64,000 bases of DNA from Streptomyces sp. NBC_01142 (GTDB taxonomy: Bacteria; Actinomycetota; Actinomycetes; Streptomycetales; Streptomycetaceae): positions 3,093,001 to 3,157,000 of the forward strand of contig NZ_JAPEOR010000002.1 in the NCBI RefSeq assembly GCF_026341125.1, read 5' to 3'. Positions 18,378 through 28,367 of this stretch are shown piece after piece. The position numbers and the translations under genes were made by a program. How positions within the stretch are numbered: the first letter of the stretch is position 1; each line of letters starts with the position of its first letter. The notes below the pieces were generated by a model that ran no database searches, had not been told where the DNA came from, and was given only the letters and a program-made list of their open reading frames with translations.

Positions 18378-18995
18378 TCACAGCGGCCGCAGCACTGGCT
18401 CCTTCTGAACCGCACCCAGCAGCCGGTCCAGCGCCAGCTCCACATCTTCCTTCCAGGACAGCGTGTTCCGCAGCTCCAGCCTCAACCGGGGGTACGTCGG
18501 ATGCGGGCGCACCGTCTTGAAGCCCACAGCCAGCAGATGGTCGGCGGGGAGCACACAGGCAGGCTCTTTCCAGCGGGCATCGCCAAATGCCTCGATCGCC
18601 CGGAACCCTCTGCGCAGCAGATCCTTGGCGACGGTCTGCACGATCACCCTTCCGATCCCTTGCCCCTGATAGCCCGGCATGATCCAGGCAGTCATCAACT
18701 GAACTGCGTCCGCTGAGACAGGGCTCGTGGGGAAGGCTGTGGAGCGCGGCACATACGCCGGAGGCGCGTAGAGAACGAAGCCGACCGGCACCTCGTCCAC
18801 ATAGACAACCCGGCCGCAGGAGCCCCACTCGAGCAGTACAGCCGAGATCCACGCCTCTTTCTCCAGCTCGGGCGTTCCCGCCTTTACCGCGGCCTCTCCG
18901 CTGACCGGATCAAGTTCCCAGAAGACACACGCACGACAGCGCTTGGGAAGGTCCGAAAGGTTGTCCAGCGTGAGCGGTACGAGTCGACGCCCCAT
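18378..18995 (-). CDS. GNAT-family N-acetyltransferase
   Basis: A 205-residue GNAT protein. The acetyl-CoA motif A is AWIMPGYQGQGIGRVIVQTV (Q/RxxGxG/A) near 103-122. The N-terminus contains CRACVFWELDP. The substrate is unknown. ATG 18995 is preceded by GAGGAGG with 6-nt spacing. This gene sits between trxA and parB in Streptomyces, as here. It is convergent with trxA. Confidence 0.88.
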   Translation of the reverse strand: MGRRLVPLTLDNLSDLPKRCRACVFWELDPVSGEAAVKAGTPELEKEAWISAVLLEWGSCGRVVYVDEVPVGFVLYAPPAYVPRSTAFPTSPVSADAVQLMTAWIMPGYQGQGIGRVIVQTVAKDLLRRGFRAIEAFGDARWKEPACVLPADHLLAVGFKTVRPHPTYPRLRLELRNTLSWKEDVELALDRLLGAVQKEPVLRPL

Positions 18996-19141
18996 GGTGG
19001 CTCCTCCTCACTTCCCTTGCCCGCCGCGCTACGAGCGGCTGCAAGCGCGCTCCTCTCCCGGAGCAGGCTGCTGACGAACCCGCCGACTGCGCCAAGGCCC
19101 AAGCCTGCTGTCACCAACTGGCTGCGGCTCACCGATCGCAT
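18884..19141 (-). CDS. Possible small membrane protein overlapping the GNAT gene
   Basis: An 85-codon frame from ATG 19141 with GAGGGAGAGCGAGG upstream. Residues 8-25 (SQLVTAGLGLGAVGGFVSSL) could form one membrane helix. The last 112 nt overlap the GNAT gene in another frame, which argues that the true extent is shorter or the ORF is not expressed. It fills the otherwise empty 310-bp gap between GNAT and parB. No family recognised. Confidence 0.3.
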   Translation of the reverse strand: MRSVSRSQLVTAGLGLGAVGGFVSSLLRERSALAAARSAAGKGSEEEPPWGVDSYRSRWTTFRTFPSAVVRVSSGNLIRSAERPR

Positions 19142-19239
19142 GGCCCTCGCTCTCCCTCTGAGGTGGATCAAGGTGGATGCGCCGTACCAGAACGCATCGT
19201 ATCCACCCAGCCCTGGCACGGGTACTCTCCGACGGCAAA

Positions 19240-19280
19240 GGGCGGGATGTGTTCCGTGAACAACCGGACACAGCCCGCCC
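19240..19280 (-). terminator. Probable terminator after parB
   Basis: Arms GGGCGGG (19240-19246) and CCCGCCC (19274-19280) are extended inward by TGTGT/ACACA pairing after one mismatch. It lies 25 bp beyond the parB stop. Confidence 0.6.
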
Positions 19281-19304
19281 TCGCCGACAGCCATTCGGAA
19301 GGCC

Positions 19305-20402
19305 TCAGCCCTCCTCGTCCTCCGCGGGCTCCTCGCCGAGCCCCTTCTCCAGGACCCGTCCCTCTCCCGGGGCGAGGGTGCCGAGGATGCGCTCCAGATC
19401 GTCTATCGAGGCGAACTCGACGACGATCTTTCCCTTCTTCTGTCCGAGGTCGACCTTCACCCGTGTCTCGAACCGGTCCGAGAGCCGTGAGGCGAGGTCG
19501 GTCAATGCCGGCGACAGCCGGGCACCGGCACGCGGACTCTTGGTCTTGGACGTGCTCTTGGGACTGGAGTTGATCAGGGTCACGATCTCTTCGACCGCTC
19601 GCACCGAGAGCCCCTCGGCCACAATCCTGTGCGCAAGCCGGTCCTGCTCCTCGGAGTCCTCCACCGAGAGCAGCGCCCGAGCATGGCCGGCGGACAGTAC
19701 CCCGGCAGCTACCCGGCGCTGAACGGAAGGCGAAAGGCGCAGCAGTCGCAGCGTGTTGGACACCTGCGGACGGGAGCGTCCGATCCGGTCGGCCAGCTGG
19801 TCGTGTGTGCAGTTGAAGTCCTTCAGCAACTGGTCGTAGGCCGCGGCCTCCTCCAGCGGGTTCAGCTGAGCGCGGTGCAGGTTCTCGAGCAGCGCGTCCA
19901 GAAGGAGCTTCTCGTCATCCGTGTCCCGGACGATCGCGGGAATCCGCTCCAGGCCCGCCTCACGGCAGGCCCGCCAGCGGCGCTCACCCATGATGAGCTC
20001 ATATCGCTCCGGCCCCAGCTGCCGTACGACAACGGGCTGCAGGAGCCCCACTTCGTTGATGGAAGTGACCAGCTCCGCGAGGGCGTCCTCATCGAACACC
20101 TCACGCGGCTGGCGCGGGTTGGGCGTGATGGCGCCGATCGGCAGCTCGGCGAAGTGTGCTCCGGCCGGCTCGGCAGGCTGCGATGCCGCCTCGGGCTCCG
20201 GCGCAGCCATGCTCGCCTCCGGCGGAGCGGAAGCGGCGGGCAGCGTCGTCACCTTGGCTGCAGCCACACCGCGTTCCGCGGTCAGCACCGGAGCCGCTCC
20301 CGGAGAAGTTGAAGCCCCGGTCTGGGGCACCTGCTTCTCCTGCGGAGCGGCGGGAATCAGCGCACCGAGCCCACGCCCCAATCCTCTACGTCGCTCACTC
20401 AC
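19305..20402 (-). CDS. parB: Chromosome-partitioning protein ParB
   Basis: A 365-residue CTPase and DNA clamp that loads at parS and organises the origin region. An N-terminal basic segment [16 protein letters not shown] contacts ParA. The CTP/nuclease-like domain contains [20 protein letters not shown], the central helix-turn-helix lies in [20 protein letters not shown], and a C-terminal dimerisation domain ends the protein. The Ala/Pro-rich linker near 25-80 is typical of Streptomyces. GTG 20402 overlaps the parA stop by 4 nt, so translation is coupled. Confidence 0.97.
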   Translation of the reverse strand: MSERRRGLGRGLGALIPAAPQEKQVPQTGASTSPGAAPVLTAERGVAAAKVTTLPAASAPPEASMAAPEPEAASQPAEPAGAHFAELPIGAITPNPRQPREVFDEDALAELVTSINEVGLLQPVVVRQLGPERYELIMGERRWRACREAGLERIPAIVRDTDDEKLLLDALLENLHRAQLNPLEEAAAYDQLLKDFNCTHDQLADRIGRSRPQVSNTLRLLRLSPSVQRRVAAGVLSAGHARALLSVEDSEEQDRLAHRIVAEGLSVRAVEEIVTLINSSPKSTSKTKSPRAGARLSPALTDLASRLSDRFETRVKVDLGQKKGKIVVEFASIDDLERILGTLAPGEGRVLEKGLGEEPAEDEEG

Positions 20403-21475
20403 TGGATCCCCTCCGACATGTTCTGCTTGCTGTTCTGGCTGCCCACATGGGCATGCTGCGGGTCGTAGTGAAGCCCGACCCCCCGCAGCGCGATCTCACG
20501 GGCCGCCTCGAGATACGACAGGGACCCGCTGGAACCCGGGTCATAGGTCAGCACCGTCTGTCCGTAGCTCGGGGCCTCCGAAATACGCACCGAGCGCGGG
20601 ATGCTCGTCCGCAGTACTTCCTCGCCGAAGTGGCTGCGCACCTCGTCGGCGACCTGCGAGGCGAGCCGTGTCCTGCCGTCGTACATGGTGAGCAGGATCG
20701 TCGACACATGCAGCGTGGGGTTGAGATGCCCACGGACCAGATCCACATTCCGCAGCAGCTGTCCCAGCCCCTCCAGCGCGTAGTACTCGCACTGGATGGG
20801 GATGAGCACCTCTGCGCCGGCGACCAGCGCATTGACGGTCAGCAGGCCGAGCGACGGCGGACAGTCGATGAGGATGTAGTCCAGCGGCTGCTCATACGCC
20901 TGGATCGCCCGCTGTAGTCGGCTCTCCCGCGCCACCAGCGACACCAGCTCGATCTCCGCACCGGCGAGATCGATGGTGGCGGGGGCGCAGAAGAGACCTT
21001 CGACGTCCGGGACTGGCTGGACCACTTCGGAGAGCGGCCTGCTCTCCACCAGGACGTCATAGATCGAGGGGACTTCGGCGTGGTGATCGATCCCCAGCGC
21101 CGTGGAGGCGTTGCCCTGTGGATCCAGATCGACGACCAGAACGCGCGCGCCGTGCAGCGCGAGCGAGGCGGCGAGGTTGACCGTGGTGGTGGTCTTTCCT
21201 ACGCCGCCCTTCTGATTGGCGACGACCATGACGCGTGTCTGCTCAGGTCGGGGCAGACCCTCGCCGGCACGCCCCAGCGCCTCCACAGCCAGCTGGGCAG
21301 CACGGCCAATGGGGGTGTCGTCCATCGGGGGCGGTGTTTCACGTGAAACATCCTCCCCCGCCGACTCGGTACGGGGACCGGGGACCGGATCGGTCATCGG
21401 TCCCGCGATGTTGGCGTCGGACCGCAAGGATTCACTCTCCTCGACTTCAGGCTCGCAATGCACAGAGCCTGCCAT
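20399..21475 (-). CDS. parA: Chromosome-partitioning ATPase ParA
   Basis: A 358-residue Walker-type ATPase that segregates ParB complexes and in Streptomyces polymerises along aerial hyphae. The deviant Walker [21 protein letters not shown] begins near residue 113; [12 protein letters not shown] and [12 protein letters not shown] follow. The start is chosen at ATG 21475 because it gives the length I recall for Streptomyces ParA. The frame stays open to 21712, with no clear Shine-Dalgarno at either site, so the exact start is uncertain. A parS site lies in its own N-terminal coding region, read as VSRET. Confidence 0.93.
   Translation of the reverse strand: MAGSVHCEPEVEESESLRSDANIAGPMTDPVPGPRTESAGEDVSRETPPPMDDTPIGRAAQLAVEALGRAGEGLPRPEQTRVMVVANQKGGVGKTTTTVNLAASLALHGARVLVVDLDPQGNASTALGIDHHAEVPSIYDVLVESRPLSEVVQPVPDVEGLFCAPATIDLAGAEIELVSLVARESRLQRAIQAYEQPLDYILIDCPPSLGLLTVNALVAGAEVLIPIQCEYYALEGLGQLLRNVDLVRGHLNPTLHVSTILLTMYDGRTRLASQVADEVRSHFGEEVLRTSIPRSVRISEAPSYGQTVLTYDPGSSGSLSYLEAAREIALRGVGLHYDPQHAHVGSQNSKQNMSEGIQ
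21336..21349. other. parS: parS site 5, inside parA
   Basis: A perfect GTTTCACGTGAAAC in the N-terminal linker of parA, encoding VSRET on the minus strand. Confidence 0.95.
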
Positions 21476-21624
21476 GCTTTCGGGGTCGTGAACCAGCGAG
21501 GCCCGTTCTTCTGTGGAGGAATCCACCTCTGTGGACAATTCCGTAGCCCGCACGAGGGGCTTGCGGCCCTTCGACGGGGCGGCAGCACGGCCGCGGCTGA
21601 TGATTCCCTGCAGCAGTGAGCGAC

Positions 21625-21638
21625 GTTTCACGTGAAAC
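21625..21638. other. parS: parS site 6, upstream of parA
   Basis: A perfect GTTTCACGTGAAAC in the rsmG-parA gap (or in an N-terminally extended parA frame). ParB bound here would sit over the parAB promoter region. Confidence 0.95.
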
Positions 21639-21791
21639 ACGATGCACGGGCCGCACTGCCACACCGGCTCGACACTCCGAAATGCGTAGGTATGGCAGCT
21701 TGTATGGAGCATCGCTGATAGGCAGTAGGACTGTACGGATCGTTATCCGAAGGTCGCCGGAAAGAGCAGGCAGACGGCCAGGCCGTACCGA

Positions 21792-22508
21792 TCAGCGACG
21801 CCGACGGGTACGGCTCGTCCGGGCTGCCTTCGCCCGCTTCGCGGCAAAGCGCACTCCGCCAGGGCTCTCCCCGACCTCCACCCGCACCACAGTGGACAGC
21901 GGATCGACGATCCCCTCGCCCACATGCAGAACCGATGCCTGCACCACACCGAGCTTGCTCAGTGCGGCCCGAGCGCCCTGGATCTCCTCCTCGGCGGTAT
22001 CGCCCTTGAGCGCCAGCATCTCTCCGTACGGACGCAGCAGGGGCACTCCCCAGCCCGCCAGCCGGTCCAGCGGCGCCACGGCACGCGCCGTCACCACATG
22101 CACTGGCGGCAGAGTGCCGAGTACCTCCTCGGCTCTGCCGCGGACCACGGTCACATGGTCCAGACCCAGCAGTTCCACGACTTCCTGGAGAAAGTTCGTC
22201 CGGCGCAACAGCGGCTCAAGGAGCGTGATCTTCAGATCCGGGCGTACCAGCGCCAGCGGAATGCCCGGCAGGCCGGCCCCGGAGCCGACATCGCAGACAG
22301 TGACACCTTCGGGCACGACCTCGGAGAGCACCGCACAGTTCAACAGGTGCCGCTCCCACAGCCGCGGCACCTCACGGGGGCCGATCAGGCCACGCTTGAC
22401 TCCCGCGTCCGCGAGCAGCTCCGCATACCGCACGGCCTCCGGAAAGAACTCTCCGAATACCGTCCGCGCTTCTTGGGGCGCATGGGGAAGCTCTGCTGCC
22501 TCCGTCAC
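21792..22508 (-). CDS. rsmG: 16S rRNA m7G527 methyltransferase RsmG (GidB)
   Basis: A 238-residue SAM-dependent methyltransferase of 16S rRNA G527; loss gives low-level streptomycin resistance. The SAM loop is VCDVGSGAGLPGIPLALVRP (about 66-85), followed by LLEPLLRRTNFLQEV and TARAVAPLDRL. The C-terminus is a basic tail (AAKRAKAARTSRTRRRR). GTG 22508 is preferred over 22532 because AAGGA lies 8-12 nt upstream and VTEAAELP is the family N-terminus. Confidence 0.94.
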   Translation of the reverse strand: MTEAAELPHAPQEARTVFGEFFPEAVRYAELLADAGVKRGLIGPREVPRLWERHLLNCAVLSEVVPEGVTVCDVGSGAGLPGIPLALVRPDLKITLLEPLLRRTNFLQEVVELLGLDHVTVVRGRAEEVLGTLPPVHVVTARAVAPLDRLAGWGVPLLRPYGEMLALKGDTAEEEIQGARAALSKLGVVQASVLHVGEGIVDPLSTVVRVEVGESPGGVRFAAKRAKAARTSRTRRRR

Positions 22509-22577
22509 GGGAACCGTCCTTCCGTACCGCACTGCCGCAATGTGGACTGTGATGGCTGACTATCAGGCTGACAAAGA

Positions 22578-22607
22578 TCGGCCCCGCCTGCGAACAGACG
22601 GGGCCGA
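22578..22607 (-). terminator. Hairpin between jag and rsmG
   Basis: A 9-bp perfect stem (22578-22586 TCGGCCCCG with 22599-22607) 15 bp after the jag stop. It probably ends or attenuates the rpmH-jag transcript, so rsmG-parAB may have a separate promoter. Confidence 0.7.
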
Positions 22608-22621
22608 GGGAACGATCGAGG

Positions 22622-23134
22622 TCAGGCCGGGAGTACGACGACGAAGCGCTGCGGCTCCTCGCCCTCGGACTCACTGCGCAGACCCGCGGCCGCGACCGCG
22701 TCGTGCACGACCTTGCGCTCGAAGGGCGTCATGGGGTCCAGCTTCACCGGCGCACCGGTGCTCTTCACCTCGTCGGCGGCCTTGGCACCGAGCTCGGCGA
22801 GCTCCGTGCGCTTCTTGGCCCGGAAGCCCGCGATGTCCAGCATCAGCCGGCTGCGGTCCCCGGTCTCTCGGTGCACAGCGAGCCGGGTCAGCTCCTGGAG
22901 AGCCTCCAGGACCTCGCCGTCACGGCCCACGAGCTTCTGCAGATCCCGGCTGCCCCCGTCGCTGATGATCGAGACCGCGGCCCGGTCGGCCTCGACGTCC
23001 ATGTCGATGTCACCGTCGAGATCGGCGATGTCGAGCAGACCCTCGAGGTAATCAGCCGCGATCTCCCCTTCCTGCTCGAGGCGGGTCAGGGTGTCGCCAC
23101 CCTCGGCGGCGGCGGAGATGGTGCCTTCCGTCAC
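22622..23134 (-). CDS. jag: Jag/KhpB RNA-binding protein
   Basis: A 170-residue protein with a KH domain (SIISDGGSRDLQKLVGRDGE, GxxG-like GRDG) and a C-terminal R3H domain (RELAELGAKAADEV region, MTPFERKVVHDAVA, with FVVVLPA at the end). The N-terminal Jag domain of other phyla is reduced to an acidic segment (LDIADLDGDIDMDVEADR). KhpB binds RNA and influences cell elongation in Gram-positives. It lies 14 nt after yidC, in the same operon. Confidence 0.93.
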   Translation of the reverse strand: MTEGTISAAAEGGDTLTRLEQEGEIAADYLEGLLDIADLDGDIDMDVEADRAAVSIISDGGSRDLQKLVGRDGEVLEALQELTRLAVHRETGDRSRLMLDIAGFRAKKRTELAELGAKAADEVKSTGAPVKLDPMTPFERKVVHDAVAAAGLRSESEGEEPQRFVVVLPA

Positions 23135-23148
23135 GGATGGACTCCTTC

Positions 23149-24414
23149 TTACTTCTTGGACGACGGGTGCTTGGGCCGCTGCTGGCCCTTGCCCTGTCCG
23201 GATTTGGGCTGGCGGGCAGAACCAGGGGCAGGCTTGCCTCCCGGCTGCTGCTTGGCGTCCTGTGGCTCGTCCTTCTGCAGCGAGAGCTTCGACACGGAGT
23301 CGGTGTCCTCGCCGCTCTTGGCCGCGCCCTGCTGGGCACTGCCGGACTGACGCTTCGCCTTGGTCGAACGCTTGGGCTGCTGCCGCTTCTGCGCGGCGCC
23401 GCCCTCGGCGTCGGGAACAGCGGTCTCGCTCTTGGCCACCGTGCCGTCCGCCTGGGCTGCGAAGCCCGCCTTGGACAGACCGGTGATGAACCTGCGCTCG
23501 TTCTCGTTGCGGTCCGTGCCCTTGGCGACGATCGCCTGGACGACATTGCGCTTACGGCGCGAACGCACCTCACCGTGGGCGGTGACGCCCTTCAGCAGCC
23601 GCTGAAGGTAGTGGTCCTGGGCCTTGCTGCCCGGGGTCGGGTTCTGGCTGATCACGTACATCTGCTGACCCATGGTCCACACGTTGGTGGTCAGCCAGTA
23701 GACGAGGACACCGACGGGGAAGTTGACACCCATCACGGCGAAGATGACCGGGAAGATGTACATCAGCATCTTCTGCTGCTGCATGTACGGCGTCTTCACC
23801 GTCAGGTCGACGTTCTTCTGCATCAGCTGGCGCTGCGTGTAGAACTGCGACGCCGACATCATGATGATCATGATCGCGGTGACGATACGCACATCGGTCA
23901 GCGAGGCGTCGAGAGCAGCGACCTGCGCCGCGCTGTCCGTGAACTTCGATGCAAGCGGAGCACCGAAGATGTGCGCCTGCCGCGCGCTGTCGAGCAGCGA
24001 CTGGTCGATGACACCGACCTGCTTGTTGCTCGCGATGCTGGAGAGCACGTGGTACAGGGCGAAGAAGAACGGCGACTGGGCCAGGATGGGAAGGCACGAG
24101 GAGAGCGGGTTGGTGCCCGTCTCCTTGTACAGCTTCATCATCTCTTCGGACTGACGCTGCTTGTCGTTCTTGTAGCGCTCCTGGATCGCCTTCATCTTCG
24201 GCTGGAGCGCCTGCATGTTCCGGGTCGACTTGATCTGCTTCACAAAGAGCGGAATCAGACAGATCCGGATGAGGATCACCAGCGACACGATGGACAGTCC
24301 CCAGGCCCAGCCCGTGTCGGGGCCGAAGACGGCGCCGTAGAGCGTGTGGAACTGGACGATGACCCACGAAACAGGTGTGGTGATAAAGCTGAAGAGACTG
24401 GCAATCGTGTCCAC
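23149..24414 (-). CDS. yidC: YidC membrane protein insertase
   Basis: A 421-residue insertase of the YidC/Oxa1/Alb3 family for membrane protein integration. About five spans are visible, with the family core [17 protein letters not shown] containing the conserved hydrophilic-groove Arg. A basic Lys/Gln-rich C-terminal tail of about 120 residues ([20 protein letters not shown] and beyond) is long, as in actinobacteria, and may contact the ribosome. It starts 3 nt after the yidD stop. Confidence 0.95.
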   Translation of the reverse strand: MDTIASLFSFITTPVSWVIVQFHTLYGAVFGPDTGWAWGLSIVSLVILIRICLIPLFVKQIKSTRNMQALQPKMKAIQERYKNDKQRQSEEMMKLYKETGTNPLSSCLPILAQSPFFFALYHVLSSIASNKQVGVIDQSLLDSARQAHIFGAPLASKFTDSAAQVAALDASLTDVRIVTAIMIIMMSASQFYTQRQLMQKNVDLTVKTPYMQQQKMLMYIFPVIFAVMGVNFPVGVLVYWLTTNVWTMGQQMYVISQNPTPGSKAQDHYLQRLLKGVTAHGEVRSRRKRNVVQAIVAKGTDRNENERRFITGLSKAGFAAQADGTVAKSETAVPDAEGGAAQKRQQPKRSTKAKRQSGSAQQGAAKSGEDTDSVSKLSLQKDEPQDAKQQPGGKPAPGSARQPKSGQGKGQQRPKHPSSKK

Positions 24415-24417
24415 TAA

Positions 24418-24777
24418 TCAGGCTCCTTGAGCATTGGGCGAGGTCTCTGCGGCCGGGCTCGGGGGTTCGGAGGCCGCCCCCCTGGGAGGCACATCAGCGG
24501 CGGAGTGCCCGCCCTTGCTGCCGCGCAAGGCATCGCGCAGCATTTCGTGCCATCGCGGTCGCTTGCGCGGAGGCACATGGTCCACGCCACCCGGCGACCA
24601 CGGGTTGCACCGCAGGATGCGCCAGGCGGTCAGAGCTGTGCCCTTCACCGCGCCATGCCGGTCGATGGCCGTAAATCCGTAGTGGGAACACGACGGGTAG
24701 TACCTGCAGACCGGCCCCAGCAGCGGGCTGATCGTCCACTGGTAGAGCTTGATCAGAGCCAGCAGCGGGTACTTCAT
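24418..24777 (-). CDS. yidD: Membrane protein insertion efficiency factor YidD
   Basis: A 119-residue protein with the signature [20 protein letters not shown] and [18 protein letters not shown], preceded by an amphipathic helix ([16 protein letters not shown]). It assists YidC insertion. The C-terminal extension after residue 85 is Pro/Ala-rich and not conserved. The start overlaps the rnpA stop by 4 nt. Confidence 0.94.
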   Translation of the reverse strand: MKYPLLALIKLYQWTISPLLGPVCRYYPSCSHYGFTAIDRHGAVKGTALTAWRILRCNPWSPGGVDHVPPRKRPRWHEMLRDALRGSKGGHSAADVPPRGAASEPPSPAAETSPNAQGA

Positions 24778-25145
24778 CGCGCGCCCCCTCCCAGCAACCG
24801 CTGAAGAGCGGCATCCAGGTCTCGGGCCAGCTGTGCATGGTCGGCGTCGCCCGCACCGGGCAGCGCCCGTACGACCACCAGGCTACCGGGGGGCAGCGCG
24901 GCGAGCCGATCGCGTATGAGGTGACGGAGTCTCCGCTTGACCTTGTTACGCACGACCGCCCCGCCCACGGCCTTGCTCACGACGAAACCCGCACACGTCG
25001 GGGGAGCGCTCTCCCCAGGCGCGTGCGGGTCCGTTGCACCGCTGCGTAGATGGACGACGAGGAGCGGGCGTCCGGCCCGACGTCCTCGGCGTACCGCGGT
25101 CGCGAAGTCCTCGCGCCGCCTCAGCCGATTCTCGGTAGGCAGCAC
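24774..25145 (-). CDS. rnpA: Ribonuclease P protein component
   Basis: A 123-residue basic protein subunit of RNase P for tRNA 5' maturation. [20 protein letters not shown] opens the protein and the family signature is [15 protein letters not shown] (RNR-like motif). It lies 18 nt after rpmH and overlaps yidD by 4 nt. Confidence 0.95.
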   Translation of the reverse strand: MLPTENRLRRREDFATAVRRGRRAGRPLLVVHLRSGATDPHAPGESAPPTCAGFVVSKAVGGAVVRNKVKRRLRHLIRDRLAALPPGSLVVVRALPGAGDADHAQLARDLDAALQRLLGGGAR

Positions 25146-25163
25146 GTCATGACCTGTCCGCGA

Positions 25164-25301
25164 TCAGGCGGACAGGCTGCTGCGGCCCTTGCCGCGGCGA
25201 GCCGCGAGGATCGCACGGCCGGCGCGGGTGCGCATGCGCAGACGGAAGCCGTGGGTCTTGGCACGACGACGATTGTTCGGCTGGAAGGTGCGCTTGCTCA
25301 C
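25164..25301 (-). CDS. rpmH: 50S ribosomal protein L34
   Basis: A 45-residue, very basic L34. It reads [20 protein letters not shown] after a GTG start at 25301 and ends [13 protein letters not shown] lies 8 nt before the start. It is the first gene of the minus-strand operon running towards parB, divergent from dnaA as in nearly all bacteria. Confidence 0.97.
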   Translation of the reverse strand: MSKRTFQPNNRRRAKTHGFRLRMRTRAGRAILAARRGKGRSSLSA

Positions 25302-25532
25302 TCGGGGGCTCCAGAAATGATTCGTAGATGGCGGGACATCGCCTGGCTGTCACCGTGCGCCCACGAGTAGCTCGCGTTTACGCCCGAGTGCACCGCTCCA
25401 CGATCACAGACCGTGATCTTTGCCCATCGGAGGCAGGCGGCAGCAGCCATCGACAACTCGACCTGGTCACGGTACGCGCGGCTACGCCATCCGGTCAAAC
25501 CAGGCCGATAGCGGGGCCCACTGTGCACAGCC

Positions 25533-25541
25533 TGTGGACAA
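25533..25541 (-). promoter_or_regulatory. DnaA box in the rpmH-dnaA gap
   Basis: A perfect Streptomyces DnaA box (TTGTCCACA on the minus strand) 127 bp before the dnaA start, suited to dnaA autoregulation. The 366-bp gap (25302-25667) also holds the dyad GATCAC-N5-GTGATC at 25402-25418, and should contain divergent rpmH and dnaA promoters that I could not assign by consensus. Confidence 0.75.
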
Positions 25542-25667
25542 CAACTTGAACCGCGCGGGTCGGCCTGACTACCGTGGCTGAACTCCAAATTCTTTTCCTG
25601 CCTGTCTTCCCATCCCTTCCCGAGAACCACACATTCGTGGGACGGGACCTGTGAGAGAGCGTGCCTT

Positions 25668-27449
25668 GTGGCTGACGTACCTGCCGATCTTGCCGCAGTG
25701 TGGCCACGCGTGCTGGAGCAACTCCTCGCGGAGGGCCAGCAGGGCATCGAGCCCAAGGACAAGCAGTGGATCGAGCGCTGCCAGCCACTCGCGCTGGTGG
25801 CCGACACCGCGCTCCTCGCCGTCCCCAACGAATGGGGCAAGCGGGTCCTCGAGGGCCGGCTGGCGCCGCTGATCAGCGAGACCCTGAGCCGCGAGTGCGG
25901 CCGCCCGATCCGGATCGCGATCACCGTCGACGACTCTGTGGGCGAGCCTCCCGCTCAGCACGGGCCCCCCGCACAGCAACAGCAGGCGCCCCGCTACCAG
26001 GACCCGCACCACGACGATCCTCGTGACCCTCGTGATCCTCGGCAGAGCGACCACTACGAGGGCTACGGGCACCGGCCCGCCGACGACGACGGACTGCCGA
26101 ACGTCCGCCCCGCCTACCCCGAGTACCAGCAGCATCAGCAGCAGCGCCCGGAGCCCGGAGCCTGGCCGCGTACGCAGGAGGACCTGTCCTGGCAGCAGCC
26201 GCGGCTCGGGGGCTTCCAGGACCGCGATCCGTACGCCACCGCCCGGCCGCGCCAGCCCCAGGACGACTACCGGCAGCCGCAACCGCCCGAGCGCCGGCAG
26301 TACGAACAGCAGCGGCACGATCTCCCCCAGCATCAGGCCCCGCACCGCAGTGCTCCCGGAAGGGCTCCCGGCCCACTGGGGGCCCAGCCCGCGCCGGCGC
26401 CGGGTCCGGGCGAGCCGCATGCCCGACTCAACCCGAAGTACCTCTTCGACACGTTCGTCATCGGCGCGTCCAACCGGTTCGCGCACGCCGCGGCCGTCGC
26501 GGTCGCCGAGGCCCCGGCGAAGGCGTACAACCCCCTGTTCATCTACGGGGAGTCGGGGCTCGGCAAGACGCACCTGCTGCACGCCATCGGGCACTATGCG
26601 CGCAGCCTCTACCCGGGCACGCGGGTGCGGTACGTGAGCTCCGAGGAGTTCACCAACGAGTTCATCAACTCGATCCGCGACGGCAAGGGCGACACCTTCC
26701 GCAAGCGCTACCGCGACGTGGACATCCTGCTGGTCGACGACATCCAGTTCCTGGCGAGCAAGGAGTCGACGCAGGAGGAGTTCTTCCACACCTTCAACAC
26801 GCTCCACAACGCCAACAAGCAGATCGTGCTGTCCTCGGACCGGCCGCCCAAGCAGCTGGTGACGCTGGAGGACCGGCTGCGGAACCGTTTCGAGTGGGGC
26901 CTGACCACCGACGTACAGCCGCCGGAGCTGGAGACGCGAATCGCGATCCTCCGCAAGAAGGCGGTGCAGGAGCAGCTGAACGCCCCGCCGGAGGTGCTGG
27001 AGTTCATCGCCTCCCGGATCTCGCGCAACATCCGCGAGCTGGAGGGCGCACTGATCAGGGTGACGGCCTTCGCGTCGCTCAACCGGCAGCCGGTGGACCT
27101 CGGGCTCACAGAGATCGTGCTGAAGGATCTGATCCCGGGGGGGGAGGACGCTGCCCCCGAGATCACCGCGAGCGCGATCATGGCGGCGACGGCCGACTAC
27201 TTCGGGCTGACGGTGGAGGATCTCTGCGGATCCTCGCGCAGCCGGGTGCTGGTGACGGCACGCCAGATCGCGATGTACCTGTGCCGCGAGCTCACGGACC
27301 TGTCACTGCCGAAGATCGGTGCGCAGTTCGGCGGGCGGGATCACACGACCGTGATGCACGCGGACCGCAAGATCCGCGCGCTGATGGCCGAACGGCGCTC
27401 GATCTACAACCAGGTCACCGAGCTCACCAACCGCATCAAGAACGGCTGA
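25668..27449 (+). CDS. dnaA: Chromosomal replication initiator DnaA
   Basis: A 593-residue initiator. Domain I occupies residues 1-90. Domain II (about 95-250) is a very long Pro/Gln/His/Arg-rich linker typical of Streptomyces. The AAA+ domain III has Walker A GESGLGKT (294-301) and Walker B LLVDDIQF near 354-361. Domain IV has the DnaA-box helix-turn-helix [20 protein letters not shown]. It opens oriC by binding DnaA boxes between this gene and dnaN. GTG 25668 gives the family N-terminus [18 protein letters not shown]. Confidence 0.98.
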   Translation: MADVPADLAAVWPRVLEQLLAEGQQGIEPKDKQWIERCQPLALVADTALLAVPNEWGKRVLEGRLAPLISETLSRECGRPIRIAITVDDSVGEPPAQHGPPAQQQQAPRYQDPHHDDPRDPRDPRQSDHYEGYGHRPADDDGLPNVRPAYPEYQQHQQQRPEPGAWPRTQEDLSWQQPRLGGFQDRDPYATARPRQPQDDYRQPQPPERRQYEQQRHDLPQHQAPHRSAPGRAPGPLGAQPAPAPGPGEPHARLNPKYLFDTFVIGASNRFAHAAAVAVAEAPAKAYNPLFIYGESGLGKTHLLHAIGHYARSLYPGTRVRYVSSEEFTNEFINSIRDGKGDTFRKRYRDVDILLVDDIQFLASKESTQEEFFHTFNTLHNANKQIVLSSDRPPKQLVTLEDRLRNRFEWGLTTDVQPPELETRIAILRKKAVQEQLNAPPEVLEFIASRISRNIRELEGALIRVTAFASLNRQPVDLGLTEIVLKDLIPGGEDAAPEITASAIMAATADYFGLTVEDLCGSSRSRVLVTARQIAMYLCRELTDLSLPKIGAQFGGRDHTTVMHADRKIRALMAERRSIYNQVTELTNRIKNG

Positions 27450-27497
27450 CACAGCCGCCGCAGCAGGCCGCCACCAAGGCCGGCGAAGAGGCCTTCG

Positions 27498-27530
27498 AGG
27501 GCGCTCCGGGACAGCCTCCTGGGGCGCCCT
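27498..27530 (+). terminator. Terminator after dnaA
   Basis: A 10-bp stem (27498-27507 with 27521-27530, arm AGGGCGCTCC) with one non-Watson-Crick pair, 49 bp past the dnaA stop and at the left edge of oriC. Confidence 0.7.
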
Positions 27531-28367
27531 TCCTCGTTTCGCACGGCCTCGATCCGGCCGCCGCGCCTCCTCAGGACCCCTTCAGCGCGTCCTCAGCTCG
27601 TCTCCGGTGCGTCCCCGGCGTGTCCCCGGTGTTCGAATACGCATCGGCGGGGAGCTGTTCTCCACAGATGCGGGGGCGATCTTGCGTCCACAGCCTGGGG
27701 ACTGGGAAGTTGTCCAGATTGAGTCCACAGGGGCGATTGCTGAGACCTCATCACACCAGGTCAGGCGCTTGTGGATTTGTGGCCAACCTTGCTCCACAGG
27801 CTGTGGACAAAAAATCCGTCCACAGGGGGCGATCAACGTTGTCCACTGGCAGCCCACAGGCAGCGCCACGTTGCCCACAGCTTCTCCACACCCCTGTCCA
27901 CTGTTCGGCAACGAAACACCCGGTCTCACCATGCCGAGTGAAAGCCGTCACACCAACGAGGTCGGTTGGGCTGTGGGGAACGTGGGTAAAGCTGGGGACA
28001 GCACTGGGGAGAAGTCCCCTCGGGCTGTGCATCGGATGTGCAGAACTTTCGCGCGTCCACAGAAGCACCGGGTTGTCCACCGGCTCCACCCACAGGCCCG
28101 GTGGACAAAAAAACGGGTCTGACCTGCACAGATGACGTTATCCACCGTTTCCACAGGCCCTACTACTACTCCCACTTAGAGTTACCGGGAAATTCGCTTC
28201 GAAGAAGGCCCTGTGCACAACTCGAGCCCGGAGTGCCTGACACCTCTTGCCGCGACTTGACCCCGACCCGCACCGACTGTCGGTGCCGTACGTCAGACTG
28301 GTCCCCGGCGATACAGCCGACGACGAAGGCCAGCAGGGCGAGCCAGCAACAGCAGGAGGCGGTTCCG
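27531..28367. other. oriC: Chromosomal replication origin oriC (dnaA-dnaN intergenic region)
   Basis: A non-coding region of about 840 bp with many DnaA-box-like nonamers (consensus TTGTCCACA). Plus-oriented sites: 27658, 27684, 27710, 27721, 27790, 27816, 27839 (TTGTCCACT), 27871 (TTGCCCACA), 27882 (TTCTCCACA), 27894, 28053, 28073 (TTGTCCACC), 28138 (TTATCCACC), 28147. Minus-oriented sites: 27770, 27802 (perfect), 27972, 28100, 28212. The boxes fall in two clusters (27658-27902 and 27972-28220) around a box-poor stretch at 27903-27971. There is no long AT-rich unwinding element; the least G+C-rich part is about 28160-28205. Confidence 0.95.

Noticed and set aside
28038..28367. N-terminal extension of dnaN into oriC
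   Set aside because: The stretch carries DnaA boxes and stem-forming sequence; GTG 28368 has the ribosome site and family length.
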